Position numbers and translations under genes: made by a program. From a virus: a stretch of 20,708 nt of DNA. The stretch is taken from positions 1 to 20,708 of IMG/VR virus record IMGVR_UViG_3300031877_000012, one strand, 5' to 3'. The notes beneath the pieces are model-generated. The model made no database searches and was not told where the DNA came from. It saw only the letters and a program-made list of their open reading frames with translations. Numbering within the stretch: the first letter of the stretch is position 1; each line of letters opens with the position of its first letter. This document shows positions 1 to 6,753 of this stretch, piece by piece.

Positions 1-53
1 TATTCCGGCCTTTCGAGCCGGAGACCCGGGTTCAAATCCCGGCCGGAGCACCA
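1..53 (+). tRNA. tRNA-Glu (UUC), 3' part, cut by window edge
   Basis: The window opens inside a tRNA. The anticodon arm is a 5-bp stem (CCGGC/GCCGG, 6-10 and 18-22) around the loop CTTTCGA, giving anticodon TTC at 13-15. The T arm (CCGGG, TTCAAAT, CCCGG) spans 26-42. The acceptor 3' strand CCGGAGC is at 43-49, the discriminator A at 50 and an encoded CCA at 51-53. The 5' acceptor and D arm lie outside the window. This tRNA sits directly against viral-type genes, so it is the likely integration target and its 3' half the likely attachment core. The right-hand copy of the core is not in the window. Confidence 0.93.
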
Positions 54-233
54 ATCTCGCTGATGAGACGCCCTGACGGGCGTCGGTATACACTTCCCGT
101 GACAATTAGAGGTTGTTAGGCGTTGGATTTCTTGTTCAAGACTGTTTTCGCATGTCTTTGAGATGTTTAAGCCTATTTCACGTGCTGTTTGCCAGATTTT
201 TGGGTCGATTCGTATGGTGACAAGCTTCCTCAA
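1..233 (-). CDS. CcdA-like ribbon-helix-helix protein, frame running antisense into the tRNA (partial)
   Basis: A TTG start at 233 opens a frame with no stop to the window edge (77 codons). Residues 1-39 (MRKLVTIRIDPKIW, then AREIGLNISKTCENSLEQEI) match the short DNA-binding ribbon-helix-helix proteins annotated as CcdA-family antitoxins in archaea: a basic beta strand and then two helices. An SD (GGGAGG, 245-250) lies 11 nt before the TTG. The frame continues through the reverse complement of the tRNA as RDWCSGRDLNPGLRLERPE, a peptide I recognise from archaeal proteins whose genes cross a tRNA. There is no toxin partner in the window. I infer a self-regulating viral regulator, and possibly the N-terminal piece of an integrase gene split by integration. 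The true C-terminus is unknown. Confidence 0.72.
   Translation of the reverse strand, partial: MRKLVTIRIDPKIWQTAREIGLNISKTCENSLEQEIQRLTTSNCHGKCIPTPVRASHQRDWCSGRDLNPGLRLERPE
67..84. other. Perfect 7-bp hairpin just downstream of the tRNA
   Basis: GACGCCC (67-73) and GGGCGTC (78-84) pair perfectly around a TGAC loop, 14 nt after the tRNA CCA. It could stabilise or help process the tRNA 3' trailer, or be an arm site for the viral recombinase. It also lies inside the open RHH reading frame on the other strand. There is no U-tract behind it, so a simple terminator is not favoured. Confidence 0.5.
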
Positions 234-250
234 TTTTCCTTTTTCCTCCC

Positions 251-274
251 TGTATTTACAATTGTGTATTTACA
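251..274. promoter_or_regulatory. Two identical palindromic operators before the RHH gene
   Basis: TGTATTTACA occurs at 251-260 and again at 265-274, a perfect 10-bp repeat at 14-bp spacing. Each copy is itself an inverted repeat (TGTA-TT-TACA). A TATA-like TTTTAAAG lies upstream on the minus strand (283-290). A start site 25-26 nt downstream would fall near 260, so the sites sit between the TATA box and the SD. This is the geometry expected for autorepression by the RHH protein. Confidence 0.6.
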
Positions 275-371
275 GCTTGTCGCTTTAAAAGCTCAACGTA
301 TGAATTGTTGAAATAGGTTCAGAAGAAATTGAATGAGATTACGCGTATCATGAGCTTGCTACGTGCACACA

Positions 372-1259
372 TCAAAGCACAACACCTTTGCGTTCTGGGC
401 GTTTCAGGTATTGGCAAACATCACCGATGTTCAACTTAACTTTTTGAATTAATGTCTGAATATCTTTTTCTATTTCCAAGAGAAAACGGGCGAAATATTC
501 CTTTTTTACTACGTCAATTGTATATTGTAACGGAACGCCAAAATATTCATAGTCTGGCTGGAAACCTCTCCAAATTAGTAAATGGTCCAGTTCCCTCAGT
601 TTTACATCACCATTTTCCAGAGTCGCCTCAAACATTAGACCATCAAAGACTACTGCCAGAAAGCTGAAGTATAAAGGATGATAAGGATGAGTTATCGTTT
701 CCGATCGCCTCATTGCTTGTTTAACTTCAAAAGATTGTGCTTTAGTGAGCTTCATTACTGCTTCATACAAATCGCTCTTTTGTTTGCCTTTTGGCTTTAA
801 CATAGGAAAATGGGTAGCTACCTTCCTAAGTTTGCTGTAGTGAAGTTTTGGGTCTGCTAAAAAATTCCCTAAATTGAATTCTTTTAATGGGTGTGGGAAG
901 CCTGTCCTTTCTTTTAATAAAACGGGAAAATCAAACACTTGACCGGTAAAATCATAGAAAGTGAAAGCTGGAATTTCCCTACTAAAGAGAACTGCTGAGT
1001 AATCACGACTCTTTTTACACTCTATGAGTAGTTGAGGGCTAAAAGCGATCGGCTCAGTTTCTTTGCCATATGCTGTTGATCGATGAAACGCAAAGATATC
1101 AATTTCCCTTTGTTTGCCTGTTTCAGGGTCTATGAAAAAATGAGTAGGAAAAACTGCCCAACCTCGCTCTTCGAGCATCGATTGGACCTCAATTTCTAAG
1201 GGAAACCCGGTCCTAAAGATTTCTTTCTTGAGCTGCTTCTTAAGTTCATCGGTGGACAT
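372..1259 (-). CDS. PD-(D/E)XK nuclease-like protein
   Basis: The product is 295 aa. The N-terminal part has the restriction-endonuclease-like signature: an acidic helix (LEIEVQSMLEERGW, 21-34), a motif with the catalytic aspartate (REIDIFAF, Asp54), and a hydrophobic strand ending in LLIECKKS (Glu80-x-Lys82). The C-terminal 200 residues are unfamiliar and may bind DNA or a partner. The gene starts at ATG 1259, with a strong TATA box (TTTATATTA, 1288-1296) about 33 nt upstream, so the transcript is nearly leaderless and the gene independently expressed. It is AT-rich relative to the virion genes and sits between the tRNA end and the packaging genes, a usual place for cargo. A defence or superinfection-control role is inference. 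It could instead serve viral DNA processing. Confidence 0.72.
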   Translation of the reverse strand: MSTDELKKQLKKEIFRTGFPLEIEVQSMLEERGWAVFPTHFFIDPETGKQREIDIFAFHRSTAYGKETEPIAFSPQLLIECKKSRDYSAVLFSREIPAFTFYDFTGQVFDFPVLLKERTGFPHPLKEFNLGNFLADPKLHYSKLRKVATHFPMLKPKGKQKSDLYEAVMKLTKAQSFEVKQAMRRSETITHPYHPLYFSFLAVVFDGLMFEATLENGDVKLRELDHLLIWRGFQPDYEYFGVPLQYTIDVVKKEYFARFLLEIEKDIQTLIQKVKLNIGDVCQYLKRPERKGVVL

Positions 1260-1287
1260 AGCGCACCATGAATCATGACCTTGTTAG

Positions 1288-1296
1288 TAATATAAA
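1288..1296 (-). promoter_or_regulatory. TATA box of the nuclease gene
   Basis: TTTATATTA on the minus strand is centred about 33 nt before the ATG at 1259. With the usual archaeal spacing of about 26 nt the transcript would begin near 1266, leaving only a few leader bases. No SD is seen, which agrees with a near-leaderless message. Confidence 0.5.
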
Positions 1297-1309
1297 ACTA
1301 TACGCCCTT

Positions 1310-1723
1310 TTATCGTATCCAATAAATAAATAGAAGAAAAGCGAGACCTGCTCCCATTAAGCCGATCCAAAAGCTCGCCTGACATAAAATACAGAATAAG
1401 GAAAAGAACATCGAAAAAAAGCCTAAACCAAAAAGAAAGCTTGCTTTATTCTCAAGTTTATTTCTTTTTCTTTGCTCTACAGTGCCACAAGCACTTGCAT
1501 AAATAATGGTTGCAAACGTAAATATGATAAATGTTAACGTTAAGGGAGCTACATACGTATCAAGTGCTTGTATTCGAAATTTAAATATCACTGTATCGAT
1601 GTAGTAATAAAATTTTTCTCGTTGTTGCAAAATTAAAATGATACAAGTAAAGAATATGCCCGCAAGAAACGTACATATCTTTGCCATCGTTCCTAAAGCT
1701 TCAACCGGTCTTCCCTCAGACAA
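1310..1723 (-). CDS. Four-helix membrane protein of unknown function
   Basis: The product is 137 aa with four hydrophobic segments at about 14-33, 58-79, 95-114 and 117-136. A basic loop (EQRKRNKLENK, 83-93) separates the second and third. No family is recognised. The TTG start at 1723 is supported by GAGGT seven bases upstream; an ATG at codon 13 is the alternative. A TATA-like TATTTA lies at 1761-1766. The gene stands 50 nt upstream of the nuclease gene on the same strand but the nuclease has its own promoter. It is AT-rich like the other cargo genes. A membrane partner for a defence or exclusion function is possible but not shown. Confidence 0.65.
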   Translation of the reverse strand: MSEGRPVEALGTMAKICTFLAGIFFTCIILILQQREKFYYYIDTVIFKFRIQALDTYVAPLTLTFIIFTFATIIYASACGTVEQRKRNKLENKASFLFGLGFFSMFFSLFCILCQASFWIGLMGAGLAFLLFIYWIR

Positions 1724-1864
1724 TTCCTTAACCTCAGATCATGAATGCGAAGGATGTGGTTAAATACTTAACCGTCTTAAGGCCAAGTTTGTGATATTAA
1801 TCGTCCCGCAAATGGGTGAAGGCAAGGGAGGGCAAAATTAGCGCTGAGCACACAAACTATTATT

Positions 1865-2704
1865 TTGACGAATAATAAGAGTATAACGGTAACTATGACT
1901 GACTTGCGTGAGAATCTGGGCTGGGTTATAGGCAGCGTCTTAGTTGCGATCGTGGCGTTTCTTGGCTGGTTCTATGAATCTGGTTTACTCAACACGGTTA
2001 TAGGAATAATGATTGGTGCGGGCATTGCATTCTTTGTACAAACGAAGACTCAGAAAAGAGCGTGGAAAAGAGAGTATGCAATCAAAGTTGTTGAAGAAGT
2101 GTATGCTCCCCTTTTCAAAGATTTGAAAAACATCGTAAAGGGTTTAGAGGAAAGAGATTACAGGGGGCAATGGAGCCATATATGGGGAGAAATTCAAGAT
2201 AGCCACAAATATTTGATGATAGATGAACCTTTTAGAACGAAAATGGATAACCTCAACGAGGCACTTCATAACTACTCACTTGCAGTTAGTAAAATCAGAG
2301 GTGATATAATACCGAAGATATTTAGCGAAGAAGCAAGAAGAATTTTTAAACTTGACACAAATGTTCGCACACAAATCTCAGTCAAAGCGGGTAATGTGAA
2401 CTATGGTCTGGGTGATACCGTCGTCACCTGTCTATTGAAAGGGAAACATCTTAAGGAAGAAGTTTTCAAGTCTTACCCTGAGCTCAAGAACATAGAATCG
2501 TATGAGTTTCAAACTGAAGAAGGTAAAGGATTCCATACTCATGAAATCGAGAAATTTGAAGATTTTTGGAAGTCTTGTGTTATGCTGATAAAGGAAAACC
2601 CAACCGTCCAAGCCATTTTGAAAGAGAATGAAAGGTTACTCGCTGACGCAAGAAGACTGAAAGAAGAAATTACAAAAAGAATTAAAGAGCCGTGGAAGAT
2701 ATAG
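1865..2704 (+). CDS. Two-helix membrane protein with long soluble helical domain
   Basis: The product is 279 aa. Hydrophobic helices at about 17-36 and 41-58 are followed by a basic stretch (KTQKRAWKRE) and about 210 mostly helical, charged residues. The last 35 (ENERLLADARRLKEEI) look like a coiled coil. The charge pattern puts the large domain in the cytoplasm. The longest frame starts with TTG at 1865, while ATG at 1895 is equally possible and neither has a clear SD. It is one of two plus-strand genes in the window, and its 3' end overlaps the convergent ABC-GNAT gene by 23 nt. The stop is TAG. No family is recognised. The position and AT-rich composition suggest accessory cargo. Confidence 0.62.
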   Translation: MTNNKSITVTMTDLRENLGWVIGSVLVAIVAFLGWFYESGLLNTVIGIMIGAGIAFFVQTKTQKRAWKREYAIKVVEEVYAPLFKDLKNIVKGLEERDYRGQWSHIWGEIQDSHKYLMIDEPFRTKMDNLNEALHNYSLAVSKIRGDIIPKIFSEEARRIFKLDTNVRTQISVKAGNVNYGLGDTVVTCLLKGKHLKEEVFKSYPELKNIESYEFQTEEGKGFHTHEIEKFEDFWKSCVMLIKENPTVQAILKENERLLADARRLKEEITKRIKEPWKI

Positions 2705-4184
2705 AAGAAACGTGTGCACACGCATTCCCTTTTTTCCAGAATAGGTAGACTTTTGTTTGTGTTAGGAAGCTGAGGATGCGGAGCATTTTCCCTAATTTCT
2801 TAAGGTCAGCTCCCTCCACGTGTTTGCAGAACTCTTTGTGGGTGTAGTAGGCTTTGTGGCCGGACAATAAACGCTTGCGGTAGATCCCTACTACCTTAGA
2901 AAGGTCCTTGAGGATTGTCTTCACCTCACTAACCGATCGAAGAGTCCATAGCTGACGCATGTTGTATTTTTCCGAGGAAAGGAAAACAGGGTTAAAGCCC
3001 AGCTTTCTCAGCTTTTCCATGGCTTCGAGGACCGATGGGTTGGGCTTGCTTTCCAGGATCTTCTTCATTCCTGCTTTCTCTGCGAAGGGGTTGTACTTCG
3101 CCATGACCGCGATCATTTCCACGTACGGCTTGTCAACCAGTGGCAGGGTCTCCTTCACCAGCTTGGTGCCGAGGCCTATGGTGCGGTATTTTGGGTGGAC
3201 CACGACGCGGGCGATGGTGGTTAGGTCGCGATTCAGCTCTTGGATGGACAATACTCTGCCTAAGGCTTCTTTTCTGCCTTGGCAGGCTACGCTTGGATAC
3301 TTGTAGAGGATGACGCCGCAGAGCTCGTCTTCACGCTTCAAAGCGAAAACCTTGTACACTGCGGCTACCCGTCTGCTGTCTCGGTAATGAAACCCTGAAA
3401 GTTTATGATAGTCCTCAATAGACCCTTCTGCGACGTGCATCTCCTTTGTCAGGGAGCATGTTTTGTTGATTTCGTTGGGATAGTAGCTGACTTTGATCTC
3501 TTTTCCGAACTTTTTGTGGATGTGAACGGAAGGCTTGAGGTCCTCGAGGAGATCCGTGTGGGTTGTTGCCGCTAAAACCGCTTTTCCATGTTGTCTGGCG
3601 AGTTTCTGAAGGTTATACGCCACTATTTTTGCTGTGTCTCGGTCAAGGGTTGCTGCAAACTCATCCATGATCCAGAATTGAGCCTTGCTCTCAACCAATT
3701 TGGCTATCTTGTAACGGTATTTCTGTCCATCGCTGAGTTGTTCATAACTGCGTAAGAAGAGGAAGGCGTCGTTTAAGCCAACCTTGCTCAGCAGCTCCAA
3801 GCCTTCATGGAGAGTTTCGCCGACGGTTTCGATGAGGGGCTTTCCGTACTCAGGCTTAATGTCAGCGATGTTTATTGTGCTTAGGCCCATGTCTTGCTTT
3901 ATGTCGTTTTCTAAGGCCTTCAGCAAAACTGATTTGCCGGAGCCCGATTCACCTGTTACCAAAACGATGTCCGTGGGAGAGATTTTCAACTCCACGTTGT
4001 CGTAAATCACGAATTTCTCCCATTGATCCAGCCCAAGTCCGAAGCCTTCAGCAACACCCACCACGCGGCTCGTGGGCTCGGGCGCAGCAGTCTCGTAAGC
4101 TATGTTAATCACAAAGCGCCCAGTTTTGCGGTCATATCGACGCGCATATTTGGTGATTTTGAATAACTCTTTTCGCCTTGTCAT
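2682..4184 (-). CDS. ABC-type ATPase fused to a GNAT acetyltransferase domain
   Basis: The product is 500 aa. The ATPase half carries Walker A GESGSGKS (78-85), an ABC signature-like LSDGQ (150-154), Walker B FWIMDE (170-175) and an H-loop histidine (TTHT, His209). There are no membrane segments, so it is a soluble ABC ATPase rather than a transporter. The second half has a GNAT core: VVVHPKYRTIGLGTKLV (about 327-343, with the R-x-x-G-x-G acetyl-CoA loop) and a downstream NPFAEKAGM segment. The ATG overlaps the TerL stop (ATGA, 4181-4184) and is preceded by GGTGATC, so it is translationally coupled to the terminase. That coupling suggests a role in packaging, DNA ends or late control, perhaps by acetylating a protein. 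The substrate is unknown. Confidence 0.85.
   Translation of the reverse strand: MTRRKELFKITKYARRYDRKTGRFVINIAYETAAPEPTSRVVGVAEGFGLGLDQWEKFVIYDNVELKISPTDIVLVTGESGSGKSVLLKALENDIKQDMGLSTINIADIKPEYGKPLIETVGETLHEGLELLSKVGLNDAFLFLRSYEQLSDGQKYRYKIAKLVESKAQFWIMDEFAATLDRDTAKIVAYNLQKLARQHGKAVLAATTHTDLLEDLKPSVHIHKKFGKEIKVSYYPNEINKTCSLTKEMHVAEGSIEDYHKLSGFHYRDSRRVAAVYKVFALKREDELCGVILYKYPSVACQGRKEALGRVLSIQELNRDLTTIARVVVHPKYRTIGLGTKLVKETLPLVDKPYVEMIAVMAKYNPFAEKAGMKKILESKPNPSVLEAMEKLRKLGFNPVFLSSEKYNMRQLWTLRSVSEVKTILKDLSKVVGIYRKRLLSGHKAYYTHKEFCKHVEGADLKKLGKMLRILSFLTQTKVYLFWKKGNACAHVSSISSTAL
2711..2735 (+). terminator. Possible terminator of the plus-strand membrane gene
   Basis: Seven bases after the TAG stop is a 12-bp palindrome (CGTGTGCACACG, 2711-2722) followed by six T at 2730-2735. 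Archaeal termination relies mainly on the T-tract. The site lies inside the convergent ABC-GNAT coding end, so chance is possible. Confidence 0.3.
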
Positions 4185-5617
4185 CTTGGGATCACCGCTA
4201 CAACGGGTTCGGGCATCATTTTTACGGAGCAGTAAATTGCTAAGCAGGTTGCCCAGAACGTGTCGTCGTGCTGTCCTTGTGGATGCGAGAGAGCTATGGA
4301 GCCGTCTTTGCGCAACTCAAATCTTTCCACGTTCAACTCTGCTACGTAAGACAATAGAACGGTTGGCGAAAGCCTCAATTCTACAAATGGGAAGCGGTAG
4401 GCTCCATCTAACATGCGTTGTTTTAAAAGGCTTGCGAGCTCCTGTTTGCGGGGAACCGTGAACGTGACGCCTTCCACGTTTTCTATGCCTGCGTTCTGCA
4501 TGTCCTCGACAACATACTCTCCTACGCCTGTTATGTCAACCCTAATTCGGTCAATATGTTTCCATCTATCCGTGAGCGTTTTAACATAGCCTATGACGGT
4601 TGCATATTTGGTTCCGAGTGGGAAAACCTTCCAGTGGCGTAGCAGGTATTTTCCATCAACTTCTTCCAAGACAATTAATACGCTGTAGTCTTGTAGCTTG
4701 CCTAAATCGAGTCCAGCCAGAAACCTGCCTTGTTGATAGCTATCGAAGTCATAAAGCTCCAAGTTGCCGTCAATGCATTTGGTGATGAGGCTTTGCGGTA
4801 GCCATGTTGTCTCGTCTTCTGCCCATTCTGCTTCCATCTCCCGTTTCCAACGCCAAGGATCCTCAGCAAACTGCTTGCGGATCTTCTCGAGAATGCCTGC
4901 TTTTAATGGTCCGTGAGGTTCGACTGCCTGCTGCCAAGTCACATGATGCTTCGCGAAGTCTTCAAAGTCTTTATGATTGAAAAATTTGTAGAAGAGGGAA
5001 TCTGTGTTCCATGGCGTGCTTGTGCAGACGAATTTGCCGTTAGTTGTTCCGAGAGTAAACAGGATAGCATCATACAGTTCCTCATCCCCTGAAATGAAGT
5101 TCGCTTCATCCTCATAAACCAGACAAAGACTCGGGCCTCTTATTGTATCTGGCGAGTTTGGAAAAGCCTCAATTACGGAGCCATTGGTGAAGCGAATAAT
5201 TGTTTTCAACGGTTTGAAGCACATGCCAGGTGGCAAATTTCGGGTGAAATAAGCTGTGCGCCTAATCACAAGTTTGGCTTGCCTCCAGCTTGGACCCACT
5301 ACTCCTATGTGGCTGTCCGGGTGCGTAACAGCATACCATAACAGCAAAGCTGCAACAATCCAACTCTTCCCGGACTGTCGAGCCCATCTTGCAGCCAGAA
5401 ACTGATTTTCTAAGAACAATTGGATAAACTCGCGTTGGTAGGCTGTGGGCTCAAATCCCACAACTTGTCTGAAAAATTGGACAGGGTCACTGCTCAGCTT
5501 CTGCGCCTTAGCAACCTCAGCCTCATCTATAAGCCTTTCACTCTGCTGTAGGCTGAACCATTTCGGCAGTATTTGGCTTGGACGCATCGCCCTTGGCTTT
5601 TTCCGCAAGCTGAGCAT
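4181..5617 (-). CDS. terL: Terminase large subunit
   Basis: This is the packaging motor and headful nuclease, 478 aa. ATPase motifs: Walker A-like RQSGKS (80-85), Walker B LCLVYEDEAN (164-173) and coupling motif CTSTPW (198-203). RNase-H-like nuclease acidic residues: Asp304 in AGLDLG, Asp361 in RVDITG, and Asp451/452 in GQHDDTFW. The longest frame starts at ATG 5617 and overlaps TerS by 80 nt. ATG 5587 (MRPSQ) is an alternative with a 50-nt overlap, and neither has a convincing SD. It follows TerS and precedes the ABC-GNAT gene. The terminase pair lies at the far downstream end of the virion cluster, about 13 kb from the portal gene. Confidence 0.95.
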   Translation of the reverse strand: MLSLRKKPRAMRPSQILPKWFSLQQSERLIDEAEVAKAQKLSSDPVQFFRQVVGFEPTAYQREFIQLFLENQFLAARWARQSGKSWIVAALLLWYAVTHPDSHIGVVGPSWRQAKLVIRRTAYFTRNLPPGMCFKPLKTIIRFTNGSVIEAFPNSPDTIRGPSLCLVYEDEANFISGDEELYDAILFTLGTTNGKFVCTSTPWNTDSLFYKFFNHKDFEDFAKHHVTWQQAVEPHGPLKAGILEKIRKQFAEDPWRWKREMEAEWAEDETTWLPQSLITKCIDGNLELYDFDSYQQGRFLAGLDLGKLQDYSVLIVLEEVDGKYLLRHWKVFPLGTKYATVIGYVKTLTDRWKHIDRIRVDITGVGEYVVEDMQNAGIENVEGVTFTVPRKQELASLLKQRMLDGAYRFPFVELRLSPTVLLSYVAELNVERFELRKDGSIALSHPQGQHDDTFWATCLAIYCSVKMMPEPVVAVIPR

Positions 5618-6011
5618 ACTTTCTCTCTAACTCCATAAGCTTGATTTCTATGTCCCGATACCGGACATAATTGGCGAGAAGATGGTCGTAGGTGCGGGCG
5701 AGGGTGGCCACTACCTGAAGCCTTTGCACCTCAACTTTATCCAGTCCTGGTTGCGTGGCAGCCTTTAACGCTCCAGCCAATATTTTCAAGGCTTCTTCAG
5801 GGCTCGGCAACTCGGCTGGAAGTGGTATGGAAGTTGTTGTGCCATAGCCGTTAGTAACAACAACTTTCAAATCGAGCCTTTTACACTTCATAAGCACTGC
5901 TTCTTTTCTTCGACCGAGCTGAGCTGCGATCTTTTCGATGTTTTCGTTTGCTTGAACAAGAGCCCTTAACTTAGCTTCCTCCTCTCGAGTCCATGGTTTA
6001 CCTTTAGGCAC
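5538..6011 (-). CDS. terS: Terminase small subunit, Myb/SANT-like helix-turn-helix
   Basis: The product is 157 aa. Residues 6-50 (PWTREEEAKLRALVQANENIEKIAAQLGR, then CKRLDLKV) form a Myb/SANT-type helix-turn-helix suited to recognising the packaging site. Residues 75-145 are helical with heptad character (LMELERKYAQLAEKAK) for oligomerisation. The GTG start at 6011 is fixed by a strong SD, GGGGTGATC, immediately upstream. It directly precedes TerL, the normal partner, with overlapping frames. The start is four bases past the stop of the upstream holin-like gene. Confidence 0.88.
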   Translation of the reverse strand: MPKGKPWTREEEAKLRALVQANENIEKIAAQLGRRKEAVLMKCKRLDLKVVVTNGYGTTTSIPLPAELPSPEEALKILAGALKAATQPGLDKVEVQRLQVVATLARTYDHLLANYVRYRDIEIKLMELERKYAQLAEKAKGDASKPNTAEMVQPTAE

Positions 6012-6015
6012 AAGA

Positions 6016-6273
6016 TCACCCCTTTTGTCCGAAAAATGCGCCGAGAATGGTGCCTATCACGAGGGTGATGACTGAAAAAATTTCTGTGTTGAAGGTTTTT
6101 GCTACGAGCATATGTACGGCTTCCAGGATGGTTAAGGCGATTAAGCTTACGATGGCGAAGTATATGCCGTAGATAAGTTTCTGGTTTGGCGGGACCTCAA
6201 CTTGTTGCGCCTGCCCTCGTGGACCCTTGGCTGTAATGGTTTTCGTGAGGGCTTTCTTGACAAGGTTACGCGT
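6016..6273 (-). CDS. Small two-helix membrane protein (holin-like), apparent ACG start
   Basis: An 85-codon frame fills the gap between the 122-aa gene and TerS and ends in TGA four bases before the TerS start. It encodes a basic N-terminus (RNLVKKALTKTITAKGPRG), a first membrane helix (about 33-58, LIYGIYFAIVSLIALTILE) and a second (about 65-82, FSVITLVIGTILGAFFG). Size and topology suit a holin or other small viral membrane protein. There is no ATG, GTG or TTG between the upstream stop (TAA at 6292-6294) and the first helix. GGAGG lies 10 nt before an ACG at 6271-6273, which would give M-RNLVKK. I take this as the start, by non-canonical initiation or a mutated or miscalled ATG. An 8-nt overlap with the upstream gene fits the operon. 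Confidence 0.55.
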   Translation of the reverse strand, partial: TRNLVKKALTKTITAKGPRGQAQQVEVPPNQKLIYGIYFAIVSLIALTILEAVHMLVAKTFNTEIFSVITLVIGTILGAFFGQKG

Positions 6274-6634
6274 GGTTGCTGACCCTCCGTTTTAGGGTGC
6301 GGGCTCTTCCCAGCAGGAAGGAGTGCAGCAAAGCTTGGGCTTCTTCTGCGGTGACTTCGCCTTGATGGACCACGCTGACGGACATAGCCCAGGTTAAAGG
6401 TATGGCTGTGTAGTCCACGTCGTAGATGCCATTCGTGTATTTGAAGCTGTTTTGGCAGAGAATAATATGCTTGCTTTTTTCACCCAACACTCCCAAGAAT
6501 ATGCCGTAGCTTTTCACAGGCACATCGATGGCCCCGGCTCCCATGCTGCGGCCCACAGAAGCGTCATACCAATCCACTCGAATGAGATCGCCTAACTGTA
6601 AAGCCTTAATTTGCTTCCGGATTTGCTTATCCAT
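6266..6634 (-). CDS. Conserved-looking small protein of unknown function
   Basis: The product is 122 aa, soluble, with a beta-rich middle (LGDLIRVDWYDAS, then KSYGIFLGVLGEKSKHIILCQNSF) that could be a small SH3-like barrel, and a helical end (TAEEAQALLHSFLLGRARTLKRR). I recognise no family. It lies between two tiny membrane proteins in the region between tail hub and terminase, where lysis or late genes often sit. ATG 6634 overlaps the stop of the 40-aa gene upstream by 8 nt. A lysis-related role is only a guess from position. Confidence 0.7.
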   Translation of the reverse strand: MDKQIRKQIKALQLGDLIRVDWYDASVGRSMGAGAIDVPVKSYGIFLGVLGEKSKHIILCQNSFKYTNGIYDVDYTAIPLTWAMSVSVVHQGEVTAEEAQALLHSFLLGRARTLKRRVSNHA

Positions 6635-6749
6635 GTTCGATTCCCCACTTCTCTTTCTTCTCTTTTGTGTGCAGCCAAGCGCTGTGGACAGCCATGCCCA
6701 AGATGAAGCCGCAGACCGCCGCGGCGATCACGTTGATAAGCTCCACCAT
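6627..6749 (-). CDS. 40-residue single-helix membrane protein
   Basis: A short frame with start ATG 6749 has GGAG nine bases upstream and overlaps the next gene by 8 nt. The product has one hydrophobic helix (about 3-25, including VIAAAVCGFILGMAVHSAWL) and a basic tail (HTKEKKEKWGIEHG). The arrangement of a tiny single-span protein near a two-span holin-like protein resembles a viral lysis cassette or other membrane accessory. Function unknown. Confidence 0.55.
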   Translation of the reverse strand: MVELINVIAAAVCGFILGMAVHSAWLHTKEKKEKWGIEHG

Positions 6750-6753
6750 TTTG

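Noticed and set aside
59-90. Second hammerhead-like motif on the plus strand: CTGATGA (60-66) followed by a perfect 7-bp stem.
   Set aside because: The stem is followed by GGTATAC, not GAAA, and no helix III or NUH site follows. The core is incomplete.
4102-4461. Plus-strand frame of 119 codons opposite the TerL end and ABC-GNAT start.
   Set aside because: It lies entirely over two well-supported minus-strand genes and its composition is arginine/leucine-rich, as in antisense readings.
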